Positions 8,879 to 17,058 of a stretch of DNA of 64,000 nucleotides are shown in pieces (within the stretch, counting starts at the first letter, position 1; each line of letters starts with the position of its first letter). Under the pieces are notes generated by a model. It had not been told where the DNA came from. It did not search any database and was given only the letters and a program-made list of their open reading frames with translations. Position numbers and translations under genes: made by a program. Source of the stretch: JBLNDJ01 sp050261515 (lineage in GTDB: Bacteria > Acidobacteriota > Terriglobia > Bryobacterales > Bryobacteraceae); NCBI GenBank assembly GCA_050261515.1, contig JBLNDJ010000012.1, forward strand, positions 1 through 64,000, in the 5' to 3' direction.

Positions 8879-9093
8879 GCGATCTCCACCAGCTTCATTC
8901 TCGACGATGCCCCCGTTTTGATACGGACGCGAGACTTCGGCACGCCATACCGTGCGGCCAGCGTCGCGATCAGTTCCTCGTTGGCTTTGCCTTCCGCGGG
9001 CGGCGATTTCAGGTAAACAACGAGGCTGCCGCCGGGTTCCTCTTCGATGCGAGGCTTCTTCGAGTTCGGCTTTACCTTGATCTGCACCACCAT
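8875..9093 (-). CDS. DUF167/YggU-family protein
   Basis: 72-aa small basic protein. The family core is clear: VKPNSKK near the start, then LKSPPAEGKANEELI, and KSRVRIKTGASSRMK toward the end. Members are about 70-100 aa, so this is full length. The molecular role of DUF167 is not established. It starts 15 nt from the divergent dehydratase gene and its stop overlaps the GTG of the membrane protein that follows. Confidence 0.9.
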   Translation of the reverse strand: MVVQIKVKPNSKKPRIEEEPGGSLVVYLKSPPAEGKANEELIATLAARYGVPKSRVRIKTGASSRMKLVEIA

Positions 9094-9107
9094 GTTTGTG
9101 TACCGTT

Positions 9108-10346
9108 ATGCGCATGCCGCAGCACAAAAGTAAAGTAAGCAGACGGGCCATGGCGACAGCCGCGCTGGCGGGCATCGGGCTGGGCGCCTGGGAGGTCCCC
9201 GAGGCCGCCGGCAAAGATGCCCCGATCTCCCCCAAAGACAACCTCAAAATCACGAAGCTCGAAACGTTCACCGTCAAGCCGCGATGGCTGTTCCTCAAAG
9301 TTCACACGAACGCCGGCATCACGGGCCTGGGCGAGCCGATCACCGAAGGCCGCGCGCTCACGTGCGCCGAGGCGGTCAAGGAGATCGAACCCTACCTGGT
9401 AGGCAAAGACCCGCGCCAGGTCGTGCATCACTGGCAGGCCATCTACCGGCACGCGTTCTACCGCGGCGGCCCTATCCTGACCAGCGCTCTCAGCGGCATC
9501 GACATGGCGCTCTGGGATATCAAGGGCAAGGCGCTGGGCGTGCCGGTCTACGAGCTGCTCGGCGGACCCACGCGCACGCGTGTCCGTGTCTACGCGCACG
9601 CGGGCACGGTCGACCAGATGCAGGCGCGAAGGGCGCAGGGGTTCACCGCGTTCAAGACCGGACCCGCCAAGCGCCGCCCGTCACGCTACGTTGAAACGCC
9701 GGCGGAAGTGCAGTACGCCGCCGAGCAGTTCGCCGGCCTCCGGCGCGCCATGGGCAACGATGTCGATATCGCGGTCGATTTCCACGGCGCCATCAGCCCG
9801 GCCCTCGCCAAGCTGCTCATCCGCGCGCTCGAACCCTATCAGCCCATGTTCATCGAGGAGCCCTGCCAGGCGCAGAACCATGACGTCATGGCCGAGATCG
9901 CGCGCGGCACCTTCCTCCCCATCGCGACCGGCGAGCGCGTCTTCACCAAGTGGGGCTTCCGCGAAGTGCTCGAGAAGAGGGCCGCGACCATCCTCCAGCC
10001 GGATTTGTGCCACGCCGGCGGCATTACGGAAGTGCGTCTCATTGCGGGAATGGCCGAGGCTTACTACGCGTCGGTGGCGCCGCATAACCCGCTCGGGCCG
10101 ATCTCGCTCGCCGCCGGTGTGCAGCTCGCCGCATCGATTCCAAACTTCCTGTGCCAGGAGCAGGTCAACCTCGGCGAGGGTTATCTCAAAAAGCCATTCA
10201 CCGTGCGCGACGGATACCTCGATCTGCCCACGGGCCCCGGGCTCGGCATCGAACTCGATGAGAATGCGCTCGCAGACAAGCTCGGCCACGACTGGCAGAA
10301 CCCGCAGTCCTACGATGCCGAGGACGGGTCAGTGGTGGACTGGTGA
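9108..10346 (+). CDS. Enolase-superfamily dehydratase, D-galactonate dehydratase-like, Tat-exported
   Basis: About 412 aa. An N-terminal SRRAMATAALAGIGLGAW stretch is a plausible Tat signal, so the enzyme may act in the periplasm. The rest matches the mandelate racemase/muconate-lactonizing superfamily: a capping domain, then the barrel with metal ligands in AVDFHGA, FIEEPC and ATGERVFTKWGF, and a catalytic HNPLGPIS. The D-x-H pair in DFHG is characteristic of galactonate/gluconate-type dehydratases, which make 2-keto-3-deoxy sugar acids. The exact substrate is not proven. ATG 9108 or 9114 could be used; the aldolase gene follows after 19 nt. Confidence 0.85.
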   Translation: MRMPQHKSKVSRRAMATAALAGIGLGAWEVPEAAGKDAPISPKDNLKITKLETFTVKPRWLFLKVHTNAGITGLGEPITEGRALTCAEAVKEIEPYLVGKDPRQVVHHWQAIYRHAFYRGGPILTSALSGIDMALWDIKGKALGVPVYELLGGPTRTRVRVYAHAGTVDQMQARRAQGFTAFKTGPAKRRPSRYVETPAEVQYAAEQFAGLRRAMGNDVDIAVDFHGAISPALAKLLIRALEPYQPMFIEEPCQAQNHDVMAEIARGTFLPIATGERVFTKWGFREVLEKRAATILQPDLCHAGGITEVRLIAGMAEAYYASVAPHNPLGPISLAAGVQLAASIPNFLCQEQVNLGEGYLKKPFTVRDGYLDLPTGPGLGIELDENALADKLGHDWQNPQSYDAEDGSVVDW

Positions 10347-10365
10347 GTGCTAAGATCGTAGATCC

Positions 10366-11034
10366 ATGACCAAAGGGCAGATACTCTCATTCATTACGGA
10401 GATCGGGATCGTTCCCGTGGTGCGCACGACGAGCGCCGAGAGCGCAATCCAGGCGATCGACGCGGTCTATAAAGGCGGAATCCGCGCGGCCGAAATCACC
10501 ATGACGGTGCCGGGCGCCCTGCGCGCGCTCGAGAAGGCGGCCGATGCCTTCGGCGACAAGCTCGTGCTCGGCGCCGGAACCGTGCTCGACGCGGAAACGG
10601 CGCGCGCTTGCATGCTGGCCGGAGCGCAGTTCTTCGTCTCGCCCAGCCTGCGCATCGCCACCATCGAAATGGCACAGCGCTACTCCAAGGTCGTGATGCC
10701 GGGCGCGCTCACGCCCACAGAAGTCCTGACGGCCTGGGAAGCCGGCGCCGACATCGTTAAGGTCTTCCCATGCGGCAACGTCGGCGGGCCGAAGTACATC
10801 AAAGCGTTGAAGGCTCCGCTGCCGCACGTCGAAATGATTCCGACCGGGGGCGTCAATCTTGAAACCGCGGGCGACTTCCTGAAAGCGGGCGCGTGCGCCG
10901 TCGCCGTCGGCGGGGAACTGGTGGACAACAAGGCCGTCGCAGCGGGCCGGTTCGAAGTCATCGAGCAGCGCGCGAAGCAATACCTCGAGGTCATCGCAAA
11001 GGCCCGGGCGGAGATGAAAGCGGCCGCGGCCTGA
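10366..11034 (+). CDS. 2-keto-3-deoxy(-phospho)sugar acid aldolase, KDPG aldolase family
   Basis: 222-aa class I aldolase. The catalytic Glu is E43 in AAEITMT and the Schiff-base Lys is K132 in ADIVKVFPCGNVGGPKYIKAL; PTGGVN follows as the phosphate-binding loop. It cleaves keto-deoxy sugar acids to pyruvate and an aldehyde. It stands directly after a dehydratase that would make such a substrate, giving a two-gene sugar-acid route. No kinase lies between, so either the non-phosphorylated acid is cleaved or the kinase is elsewhere. If the dehydratase is truly exported, its product must be imported first. Confidence 0.92.
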   Translation: MTKGQILSFITEIGIVPVVRTTSAESAIQAIDAVYKGGIRAAEITMTVPGALRALEKAADAFGDKLVLGAGTVLDAETARACMLAGAQFFVSPSLRIATIEMAQRYSKVVMPGALTPTEVLTAWEAGADIVKVFPCGNVGGPKYIKALKAPLPHVEMIPTGGVNLETAGDFLKAGACAVAVGGELVDNKAVAAGRFEVIEQRAKQYLEVIAKARAEMKAAAA

Positions 11035-11065
11035 GCGGGCCATCGAGCATTGAGGCGTTGACAAT

Positions 11066-11236
11066 ATGGCAATCAGCAAGGATCTGCTGGAAATCCTGGT
11101 GTGTCCCCTTTGCAAAGCGCCGGTGGAGCTGAAACCCGACCAGAGCGGGCTCAAGTGCGTTCAGTGCAAGCGCGTTTACCCGGTGCGGGACGACATCCCG
11201 GTCATGCTGATCGAGGAAGCCAAGATCGAAGAGTAA
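11066..11236 (+). CDS. Trm112/YcaR-like zinc-binding protein (UPF0434)
   Basis: 56-aa protein, MAISKDLLEILVCPLCKAPV at the start, with four cysteines at 13, 16, 31 and 34 forming a zinc knuckle, then VYPVRDDIPVML, the family hallmark. Members are about 60 aa, so it is complete. The bacterial role is not settled; Trm112 in eukaryotes activates methyltransferases. In E. coli ycaR is close to msbA and lpxK, and here it sits just before a GT9 gene and an MsbA-like gene, so the envelope context is conserved. Confidence 0.9.
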   Translation: MAISKDLLEILVCPLCKAPVELKPDQSGLKCVQCKRVYPVRDDIPVMLIEEAKIEE

Positions 11237-11245
11237 TCCCGCCGG

Positions 11246-12148
11246 ATGGGAAGCATACTCGATCAGGTTCCCCCCGGGTCGCGGGTAGCGGTCATACGCC
11301 TGCGCTCGCTGGGAGATTGCGTTCTGACGACTCCGGCGCTCGAAATTCTCAAAAGGAGCAGGCCGGACCTAAAGATCGGAGTGGTGGTGGAAGACCGCTT
11401 CGCCCCGGTTTTCGCGGATAATCCGGACATCGATGAGGTTTTGCCGCCCGCCCGGCGCTGGAAGCCGGAACTGTGCATCAACCTGCACGGGGGCACGCGC
11501 AGCATGGGGCTCACGGTACGCTCGGGCGCGCGCATACGAGCGGGCTTCGCGCATCACCGCTATTCGTTCGTCTACACCGTGCGGATTCCCACGGCGCAGG
11601 AGATTTTCGGGGTGACCAGGAAGGTCCACACGGCGGAGCATCTGGCGGCGGCGATGTTCTACCTCGGCGCGGCGCGCTGCGAGATTCCACGAGCGAAGCT
11701 GTTCGCCGCAAAACGCGAGCCCGCGGCCCGGCCCTACGCCGTGCTGCATCCGGTCGCCTCGGCGCCCGACAAAACCTGGCCCGCGAAAAACTTCCTGGCC
11801 GTTGCGGGGCATCTTGAAAAGGCGTGGGGCGTCGAGCCGGTGTTCATTGGCGCCGCGAGCGACGATCTGGCGCGGTTCGGCGCGCATCGCGTCGTCGCAG
11901 GCTCGCCGCTCGCCGATGTGAAATCGCTGATCGCGGGCGCGGCGGCATTTATCGGAAACGACTCGGGCCCGGCCCACATGGCGGCGGCTTTCGGCGTTCC
12001 ATCGGTCGTGGTCTTCGGCGCATCGGATGCCGAGGTGTGGGGGCCGTGGAAAGCTCCGGCCAGGGCCCTGGCGGCGCACGGGCCGATCGCGTCCATCGAG
12101 GCGGCCGAGGCGATCGGCGCGCTCGAAGCGCTGAGGGCGTCGGTGTGA
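11246..12148 (+). CDS. GT9 family glycosyltransferase (heptosyltransferase-like)
   Basis: 300-aa GT-B enzyme. RVAVIRLRSLGDCVLTTPALEIL at the N-terminus and LIAGAAAFIGNDSGPAHMAAA with VVVFGASD in the C-terminal half are the GT9 signatures seen in ADP-heptose:LPS heptosyltransferases. It is slightly shorter than WaaC/WaaF (about 320-350 aa). The donor sugar cannot be proven from sequence, but the heptose-like operon at 50.2-54.4 kb makes a heptose plausible. Its TGA overlaps the GTG of the exporter gene by 4 nt. Confidence 0.88.
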   Translation: MGSILDQVPPGSRVAVIRLRSLGDCVLTTPALEILKRSRPDLKIGVVVEDRFAPVFADNPDIDEVLPPARRWKPELCINLHGGTRSMGLTVRSGARIRAGFAHHRYSFVYTVRIPTAQEIFGVTRKVHTAEHLAAAMFYLGAARCEIPRAKLFAAKREPAARPYAVLHPVASAPDKTWPAKNFLAVAGHLEKAWGVEPVFIGAASDDLARFGAHRVVAGSPLADVKSLIAGAAAFIGNDSGPAHMAAAFGVPSVVVFGASDAEVWGPWKAPARALAAHGPIASIEAAEAIGALEALRASV

Positions 12149-13974
12149 GAGAGATCGGCCGGCTGCTTCGCTACGTCGCGCCCTATTCGTGGGCGCTGCT
12201 CCTGGCTGTCGTCATGATGGCGGTCGTCGGCGCGGCGCACGGCATGGTCACGCTGCTGGTGGGCAAAGTATTCAGCCGCGTGCTCGACCCGCGCTCGCCC
12301 GAAGTCGCCGTTGAACTGTTCCGGCTCCCCCTCCTCAACTTCCCCATCTTCCTCGAACAGATCACGCCGGGCTGGATGCACAACGTCTGGACCCGGATCG
12401 CGTTTCTGATCCTGGCCACGTTCCTCACCAAGGGCATCGGCGATTACCTCGGCAATTTCCTCATCAACTACGCGGGCCTGTCGGCGATCACGGACCTGCG
12501 CCAGCGCGTGTTCGACAAGGTCCTCAGGCAGGGCGCGCAGTTCTTCGAGACGCACTCGACCGGACGGTTGATGTCGTCGATCATGAACGACATCGACAAG
12601 ATCCAGGTCGCCATCTCGCACATGGCGGCCGACTTCCTCAGGCAGGCGTTCACGGCCGCGGCTCTGCTGCTGGTGATCATCTCGAAGGACTGGCGGCTGG
12701 CCGTCATCAGCCTCACCCTGCTGCCGTTCGTGCTGGTGCCGACGGCGCGCATCGGCAAGCGCATACGCCGCACCACTCGCCGCGCGCAGGACGATGCCGC
12801 CGAAGTCCACCAGATCCTCCAGGAAACGCTGAGCGGGCAGCAGGTCGTGAAATCTTTCGGCGCCGAAGGGTTCGAATCGCGGCGCTTTCAAGCGGCGGCG
12901 AAGCGCCTCAAGGCAAGCACGCTGAAGTACATCGCGCAGCAGGCGCTGGCCTCGCCGCTCATCGAGTTGTTCGGCGCGCTCACGATCGTCGGTTTGCTCA
13001 CCTACGCGCGCAATCAGATCAAAGCCCAGCAGATGCAGATCGACGACTTCACCACGTTCCTGGTCGCCCTGCTGATGCTCTACGAGCCCGTCAAGCGGCT
13101 CACCGGCATACACAACATCTTCCAGCAGGCGCTCGGCGCGTCGCAGAAAGTCTTCGAATATCTCGCGCGGCCCGACGACATTCGCAACAAGCCCGGCGCG
13201 CAGCCGCTCAAGGCGTTCCGGGACCGCATTGCGTTTGAGGACGTTTCGTTCCGCTATCCAACGTCGCCGGACGGCTTCCTGCTGAACGGCATCGATTTCG
13301 AAGTGAAGGCGGGCGAGGTGGTGGCGCTGGTGGGACCGAGCGGGGCGGGGAAGACGACGCTGGTCAATCTCCCGCCGCGGTTCTACGACGTCTCGGGTGG
13401 ACGCGTGACGATCGACGGCGCAGACGTCCGCGATCTCGAACTGGCGTCGCTGCGCGACAAGATCGGCATCGTGGCGCAGGACACCTTCCTGTTCAACGAC
13501 ACGGTCGCCAACAACATCCGCTACGGCAACCCGGGCGCCAGCATGGAGCGCGTGCAGGAAGCGGCGCGCAATGCGCTCGCCGACGAATTCATCCAGGCTC
13601 TGCCGGAAGGGTACGGCACCGTGATCGGCGAGCGCGGCGTGAAGCTCAGCGGCGGCCAGCGGCAGCGGATCGCCATCGCCCGTGCGCTGCTCAAGAACGC
13701 GCCCATTCTGGTGCTCGACGAAGCAACGTCGCACCTCGACACCGAATCCGAGATGCTCGTGCAGCGGGCGCTCGCGAACCTGATGGCCGGCCGGACCGTG
13801 ATCGTGATCGCGCACCGCCTCTCGACCATCCGCCGTGCGGATAAAATTGTTGTGCTCGACCAGGGCCGCGTCTCCGAAGTGGGGACGCACGAGGAACTGG
13901 TCGCGGGCGGAGGCATCTACCAGCGGCTGCACGCGCTCCAATTCGTGGAGCCCGACTCCGTGATGAACCAGTAG
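12145..13974 (+). CDS. MsbA-like ABC exporter (fused membrane and ATPase domains)
   Basis: 609-aa half-transporter that dimerises to flip lipids, most likely lipid A-core. Six membrane helices occupy about 1-320. The ATPase domain has Walker A GPSGAGKTT at 397-405, signature LSGGQRQRIAIARAL, Walker B ILVLDEATSHLD and the H-loop VIAHRLSTI. Two unusual residues are Pro410 (LVNLPPRFYD, where MsbA-like proteins normally have Ile) and His in ATSHLD (normally Ala). The GTG start at 12145 overlaps the GT9 stop; a long in-frame upstream extension is antisense-type noise and is excluded. Confidence 0.93.
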   Translation: MREIGRLLRYVAPYSWALLLAVVMMAVVGAAHGMVTLLVGKVFSRVLDPRSPEVAVELFRLPLLNFPIFLEQITPGWMHNVWTRIAFLILATFLTKGIGDYLGNFLINYAGLSAITDLRQRVFDKVLRQGAQFFETHSTGRLMSSIMNDIDKIQVAISHMAADFLRQAFTAAALLLVIISKDWRLAVISLTLLPFVLVPTARIGKRIRRTTRRAQDDAAEVHQILQETLSGQQVVKSFGAEGFESRRFQAAAKRLKASTLKYIAQQALASPLIELFGALTIVGLLTYARNQIKAQQMQIDDFTTFLVALLMLYEPVKRLTGIHNIFQQALGASQKVFEYLARPDDIRNKPGAQPLKAFRDRIAFEDVSFRYPTSPDGFLLNGIDFEVKAGEVVALVGPSGAGKTTLVNLPPRFYDVSGGRVTIDGADVRDLELASLRDKIGIVAQDTFLFNDTVANNIRYGNPGASMERVQEAARNALADEFIQALPEGYGTVIGERGVKLSGGQRQRIAIARALLKNAPILVLDEATSHLDTESEMLVQRALANLMAGRTVIVIAHRLSTIRRADKIVVLDQGRVSEVGTHEELVAGGGIYQRLHALQFVEPDSVMNQ

Positions 13975-13975
13975 G

Positions 13976-14013
13976 GCGGACCCCCTGGTCCGCGGCCGGC
14001 CCCCTGGCCGGCC
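13976..14013. repeat. Tandem GC hairpins with CCCT loops
   Basis: Two adjacent perfect hairpins directly after the exporter stop: GCGGACC/GGTCCGC (13976-13993) and GGCCGGCC/GGCCGGCC (13994-14013), each with a CCCT loop. A related, shorter copy lies at 15811-15836. They may act as transcript-end structures or be copies of a small dispersed palindromic element. Confidence 0.7.
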
Positions 14014-14044
14014 CAGTGAGGAGACTTGAAGCGATGGTGAACCG

Positions 14045-14935
14045 ATGAGCCCGCGCAGCATGACCGGGTTCGCCCGCGTGCGCAAAACGCAGGGCGCCAG
14101 CGAAGTGGTCGCGACGATCAAGAGCGTCAACCACCGCGGCCTGGACGTGCATTTCCGCATGCCTCCGGAGCTCGATCCTTTCGAGAACGCGCTGCGCGCG
14201 GCCGTAAAGCGCCACGTAGTCCGCGGCCACATCCAGTTGCAGGTGAAATACACCAACACACAGGAAGCCGCTTCGGCCACGGTCAACCAGGCGCTGCTCG
14301 ATACCTACATGAGTACGTTCCACCGGCTCGCGGCCGTACACGGCCTGCGCGGGCAGCCGGACCTCAACCTCGCCTTTCAGGTGCCCGGCATGTTCGTGCA
14401 GGGCGATGCCGAGCCCGACCCCGAGCTGGAGCGCCTGCTCGTGGCCGCGGTCGAGGAAGCGCTCGCCATGCTGAACGCGTTCCGCGAACGCGAGGGAGGC
14501 GAGATCGCGGCCGACATGAAGGCGCGGAACGTGGCCGTGATCCGGGCCGCGCGCCGCATGGAAGAACTGCGCGCGAAGGCATTGCCGGAGTTCCAGACGC
14601 GCCTCAGCGAGCGCCTGGGCGAGTTGCTCAAATCGGTGGAGCTCGACCCGCAGCGGCTGGCCCAGGAAGTCGCGTACCTGGTGGACCGCACCGACATCAG
14701 CGAAGAGTTGACGCGCCTGAAGGTCCACGCCGTGCAGCTTGACGACCTGCTGACCGCCGGCGGCGAGATCGGCAAGAAGCTCGATTTCCTGCTTCAGGAG
14801 ATGCACCGCGAAACCAACACCATCCTGTCAAAGTCCACCGCCGTGGGCGAGACGGGCCTGGAAATCACCGATCTCGCGCTCTCCGCGAAAGCCGAGATCG
14901 AGAAAATTCGCGAACAGGGACTGAACCTCGAATGA
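14045..14935 (+). CDS. yicC: YicC family endoribonuclease
   Basis: 296-aa protein with the family N-terminus RSMTGFARVR, the middle VKSVELDPQRLAQEVAYLVDRTDISEEL-type region, and C-terminal GKKLDFLLQEMHRETNT with ILSKS. YicC proteins are RNases linked to RNA turnover in stress. The start sits just ahead of the conserved RSMTGFA. Its TGA overlaps the gmk ATG (ATGA), the widespread yicC-gmk-rpoZ-coaBC order. Confidence 0.95.
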   Translation: MSPRSMTGFARVRKTQGASEVVATIKSVNHRGLDVHFRMPPELDPFENALRAAVKRHVVRGHIQLQVKYTNTQEAASATVNQALLDTYMSTFHRLAAVHGLRGQPDLNLAFQVPGMFVQGDAEPDPELERLLVAAVEEALAMLNAFREREGGEIAADMKARNVAVIRAARRMEELRAKALPEFQTRLSERLGELLKSVELDPQRLAQEVAYLVDRTDISEELTRLKVHAVQLDDLLTAGGEIGKKLDFLLQEMHRETNTILSKSTAVGETGLEITDLALSAKAEIEKIREQGLNLE

Positions 14936-15540
14936 GCATCGTCTTCGTCATCTCGGCCCCTTCGGGGTCGGGGAAATCCACGCTGGTGAACCGCCTGCTC
15001 GCGCAGGACCCGGGCATCCGCTTCTCCATTTCCCACACCACGCGCGCGCCGCGGGGCCACGAAGTGCAAGATCGCGACTATCACTTCGTGTCCCGACAGG
15101 ATTTTGAAGCTGCCATGGCCCGTGGCGAGTTTCTCGAGTGCGCCGAGGTGTTTGGGAACTACTACGGGACGCACCAGGGCATCCTCGAGCAGGCGCGGGC
15201 CGAGGGCCGGGACCTGCTGCTCGACATCGACGTCCAGGGTGAGAGACAATTAAAGGCTAGGGTTCCGGATGCTGTAACTATCTTTGTGCTCGCGCCCTCC
15301 CGCGACGAGCTGGAGCAGCGCCTGCGCTCGCGGTCTGAGGATTCCGACGACGTGATCGCAAGACGTCTCCAAGGCGCCGCCAAAGAAATCGAAAACTACG
15401 GCCAGTATGACTATGTGCTGGTGAACCGGGACATCGAGAAATCCGTGGATGCGCTGGCCTCGATCGTGAAAGCCGAGCGTCTCCGCCGCGCCAGGATGGA
15501 GCCGGAAGTGAAGCGCATCCTGGAGACGTTTGAGAAGTGA
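14932..15540 (+). CDS. gmk: Guanylate kinase
   Basis: 202-aa enzyme that phosphorylates GMP to GDP with ATP. The P-loop APSGSGKSTLVNRL starts at residue 9. HTTRAPRGHEVQDRDYHFV binds GMP, followed by EFLECAEVFGNYYGT and LLDIDVQGERQLK. Length is normal for the family. It overlaps yicC by 4 nt and precedes rpoZ by 11 nt, so GTP supply is tied to an operon with transcription and nucleotide genes. Confidence 0.97.
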   Translation: MSIVFVISAPSGSGKSTLVNRLLAQDPGIRFSISHTTRAPRGHEVQDRDYHFVSRQDFEAAMARGEFLECAEVFGNYYGTHQGILEQARAEGRDLLLDIDVQGERQLKARVPDAVTIFVLAPSRDELEQRLRSRSEDSDDVIARRLQGAAKEIENYGQYDYVLVNRDIEKSVDALASIVKAERLRRARMEPEVKRILETFEK

Positions 15541-15551
15541 GGACTGACCCC

Positions 15552-15809
15552 ATGCCTGAGAACACGCCCCAGAATCACATCAATGCCGCGATTCCGGACG
15601 ATCCGGACCAGAGCACCTACCGGTTTATCATCGTGGCCGCCAAGCGGGCGCGCCAGCTTCAGGGCGGCGCGCGCCCGTTCCTGCCCACTACGTCGAAGAA
15701 GCCGACCGTGACGGCGGTCGAGGAAGTTCGCCGCGGCCTGGTGAAGTACGACGACCCGGTCGTCTCGGCCGAGCAGGCCGAGGAGCAGGAGCAGCAGGAG
15801 AACCTGTAG
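15552..15809 (+). CDS. rpoZ: RNA polymerase omega subunit
   Basis: 85-aa protein. The diagnostic core is YRFIIVAAKRARQLQGGARP, with KPTVTAVEEVRRGLVKY after it and a Glu/Gln-rich acidic tail. Omega helps assemble RNA polymerase around beta prime. I chose the ATG at 15552 over an in-frame GTG at 15537, which overlaps the gmk stop and adds five residues. The position between gmk and coaBC is the standard one. Confidence 0.95.
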   Translation: MPENTPQNHINAAIPDDPDQSTYRFIIVAAKRARQLQGGARPFLPTTSKKPTVTAVEEVRRGLVKYDDPVVSAEQAEEQEQQENL

Positions 15810-15810
15810 C

Positions 15811-15836
15811 GCGGACCCCGGTCCGCGGCCGGCCGG
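15811..15836. repeat. GC palindrome related to 13976-14013
   Basis: GCGGACC CC GGTCCGC is a perfect inverted repeat followed by GGCCGGCCGG, right after the rpoZ stop. The first arm is identical to the first hairpin after the exporter gene. It lies between rpoZ and coaBC, so it does not mark an operon end here. Confidence 0.65.
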
Positions 15837-15846
15837 AACAAAGCAT

Positions 15847-17058
15847 ATGAACGTCGTCCTCGGCATCGCCGGAGGCATCGCGGGCTACAAAGCCGCAGAG
15901 CTCACCCGTGCGCTCATGGAGCGGGGAGCCACCGTGCAAGTGGTCATGACGGCTGCGGCGCAGGAATTCGTCAAGCCGCTGACCTTCGCCGCCCTTACCG
16001 GCCGCAAAGTGATCACCGGAATGTTCGCCGAACCAGGCGACGACACGCTGGCAAGCGCCATCGAACACATCGGAGTCGCGCAGCAAGCCGACGTACTTGC
16101 GGTAGCCCCCGCCACCGCCAATATACTCGCGAAGTTCGCCGGCGGCCTGGCCGACGATTTCCTGGCCACCTTGTACCTGGCCTTCACGGGCCCGGTCGTC
16201 CTGGCGCCTGCGATGAACACGAACATGTGGCTGCACACAGCCACCCGGCAGAACCTCGAAACGCTCCGCCGGCGAGGCCACATCATCGTCGAACCCGACA
16301 GCGGCTTTCTCGCCTGCGGCATGGTTGGTCCGGGCCGCCTGGCCGACCCGGCGCGTATTGCGGAGGCCATCCTGGCCGCCGCGGGCCCCGCGCGCCGCGA
16401 TCTCGAAGGCGAAACCGTGCTCGTGACCGCCGGCCCGACCGAAGAGCCGATCGATCCCGTGCGCTTCCTCTCGAATCGCTCGAGCGGCAAAATGGGCTAC
16501 GCCATTGCGGAAGCGGCGGCGGCCCGAGGGGCGCGCGTGGTGCTCGTTTCAGGCCCCGTGACCCTGGCGGCGCCTTGCGGTGTCGATGTGGTCCCCGTGA
16601 AAACAGCCGCCCAAATGCGCGACGCGGTGCTCGCCCGTCTTGCCGAAGCGACGATCGTGGTTAAAGCCGCGGCGGTGGCCGATTACCGCGTGCCCGCCCC
16701 CGCCTCGCAGAAACTCAAAAAGACCGGCGGCAGGATGACGCTCGAGCTCGAACCGACCGAGGATATTCTGGCCGAAGTCGGCCGCATCAAGGGCAACCGG
16801 CTTCTGGTTGGATTTGCCGCCGAAACAACCGACCCGGGCGCCGAAGCGCGCCGCAAGCTCGAAACCAAGAACTGCGACATGGTTGTCGGCAACCGCGTCG
16901 GCGACGGCGTGGGCTTCGGGACGGACGACAACGAGGTCGTGCTGGCGCTGCGCGGAGGCGAGACGGTCGCCCTCCCGCGCGCTTCCAAAAAGGAGATTGC
17001 CGGACGCATCTTCGACGAGCTGCTGAAGCTGCGCGCCGCGCTCCACGCCACGCAATGA
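15847..17058 (+). CDS. coaBC: Bifunctional phosphopantothenoylcysteine decarboxylase/synthase
   Basis: 403-aa coenzyme A enzyme. The N-terminal flavoprotein half (CoaC, about 1-185) shows GIAGGIAGYKAAEL, catalytic His in SAIEHIGV, PAMNTNMW and GFLACGMVGPGRL with the catalytic Cys. The C-terminal half (CoaB) has VTAGPTEEPIDPVRFLSNRSSGKMGYA, VKAAAVADYR and LKKTGG. It joins cysteine to phosphopantothenate and decarboxylates the product. It overlaps the next gene by 4 nt. Confidence 0.97.
   Translation: MNVVLGIAGGIAGYKAAELTRALMERGATVQVVMTAAAQEFVKPLTFAALTGRKVITGMFAEPGDDTLASAIEHIGVAQQADVLAVAPATANILAKFAGGLADDFLATLYLAFTGPVVLAPAMNTNMWLHTATRQNLETLRRRGHIIVEPDSGFLACGMVGPGRLADPARIAEAILAAAGPARRDLEGETVLVTAGPTEEPIDPVRFLSNRSSGKMGYAIAEAAAARGARVVLVSGPVTLAAPCGVDVVPVKTAAQMRDAVLARLAEATIVVKAAAVADYRVPAPASQKLKKTGGRMTLELEPTEDILAEVGRIKGNRLLVGFAAETTDPGAEARRKLETKNCDMVVGNRVGDGVGFGTDDNEVVLALRGGETVALPRASKKEIAGRIFDELLKLRAALHATQ

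Noticed and set aside
11734..14286. 850-codon open frame on the minus strand
   Set aside because: Antisense to the GT9 and MsbA-like genes, extremely rich in Arg, His and Gln, with no family motif. Long antisense frames are expected in DNA of this GC content.
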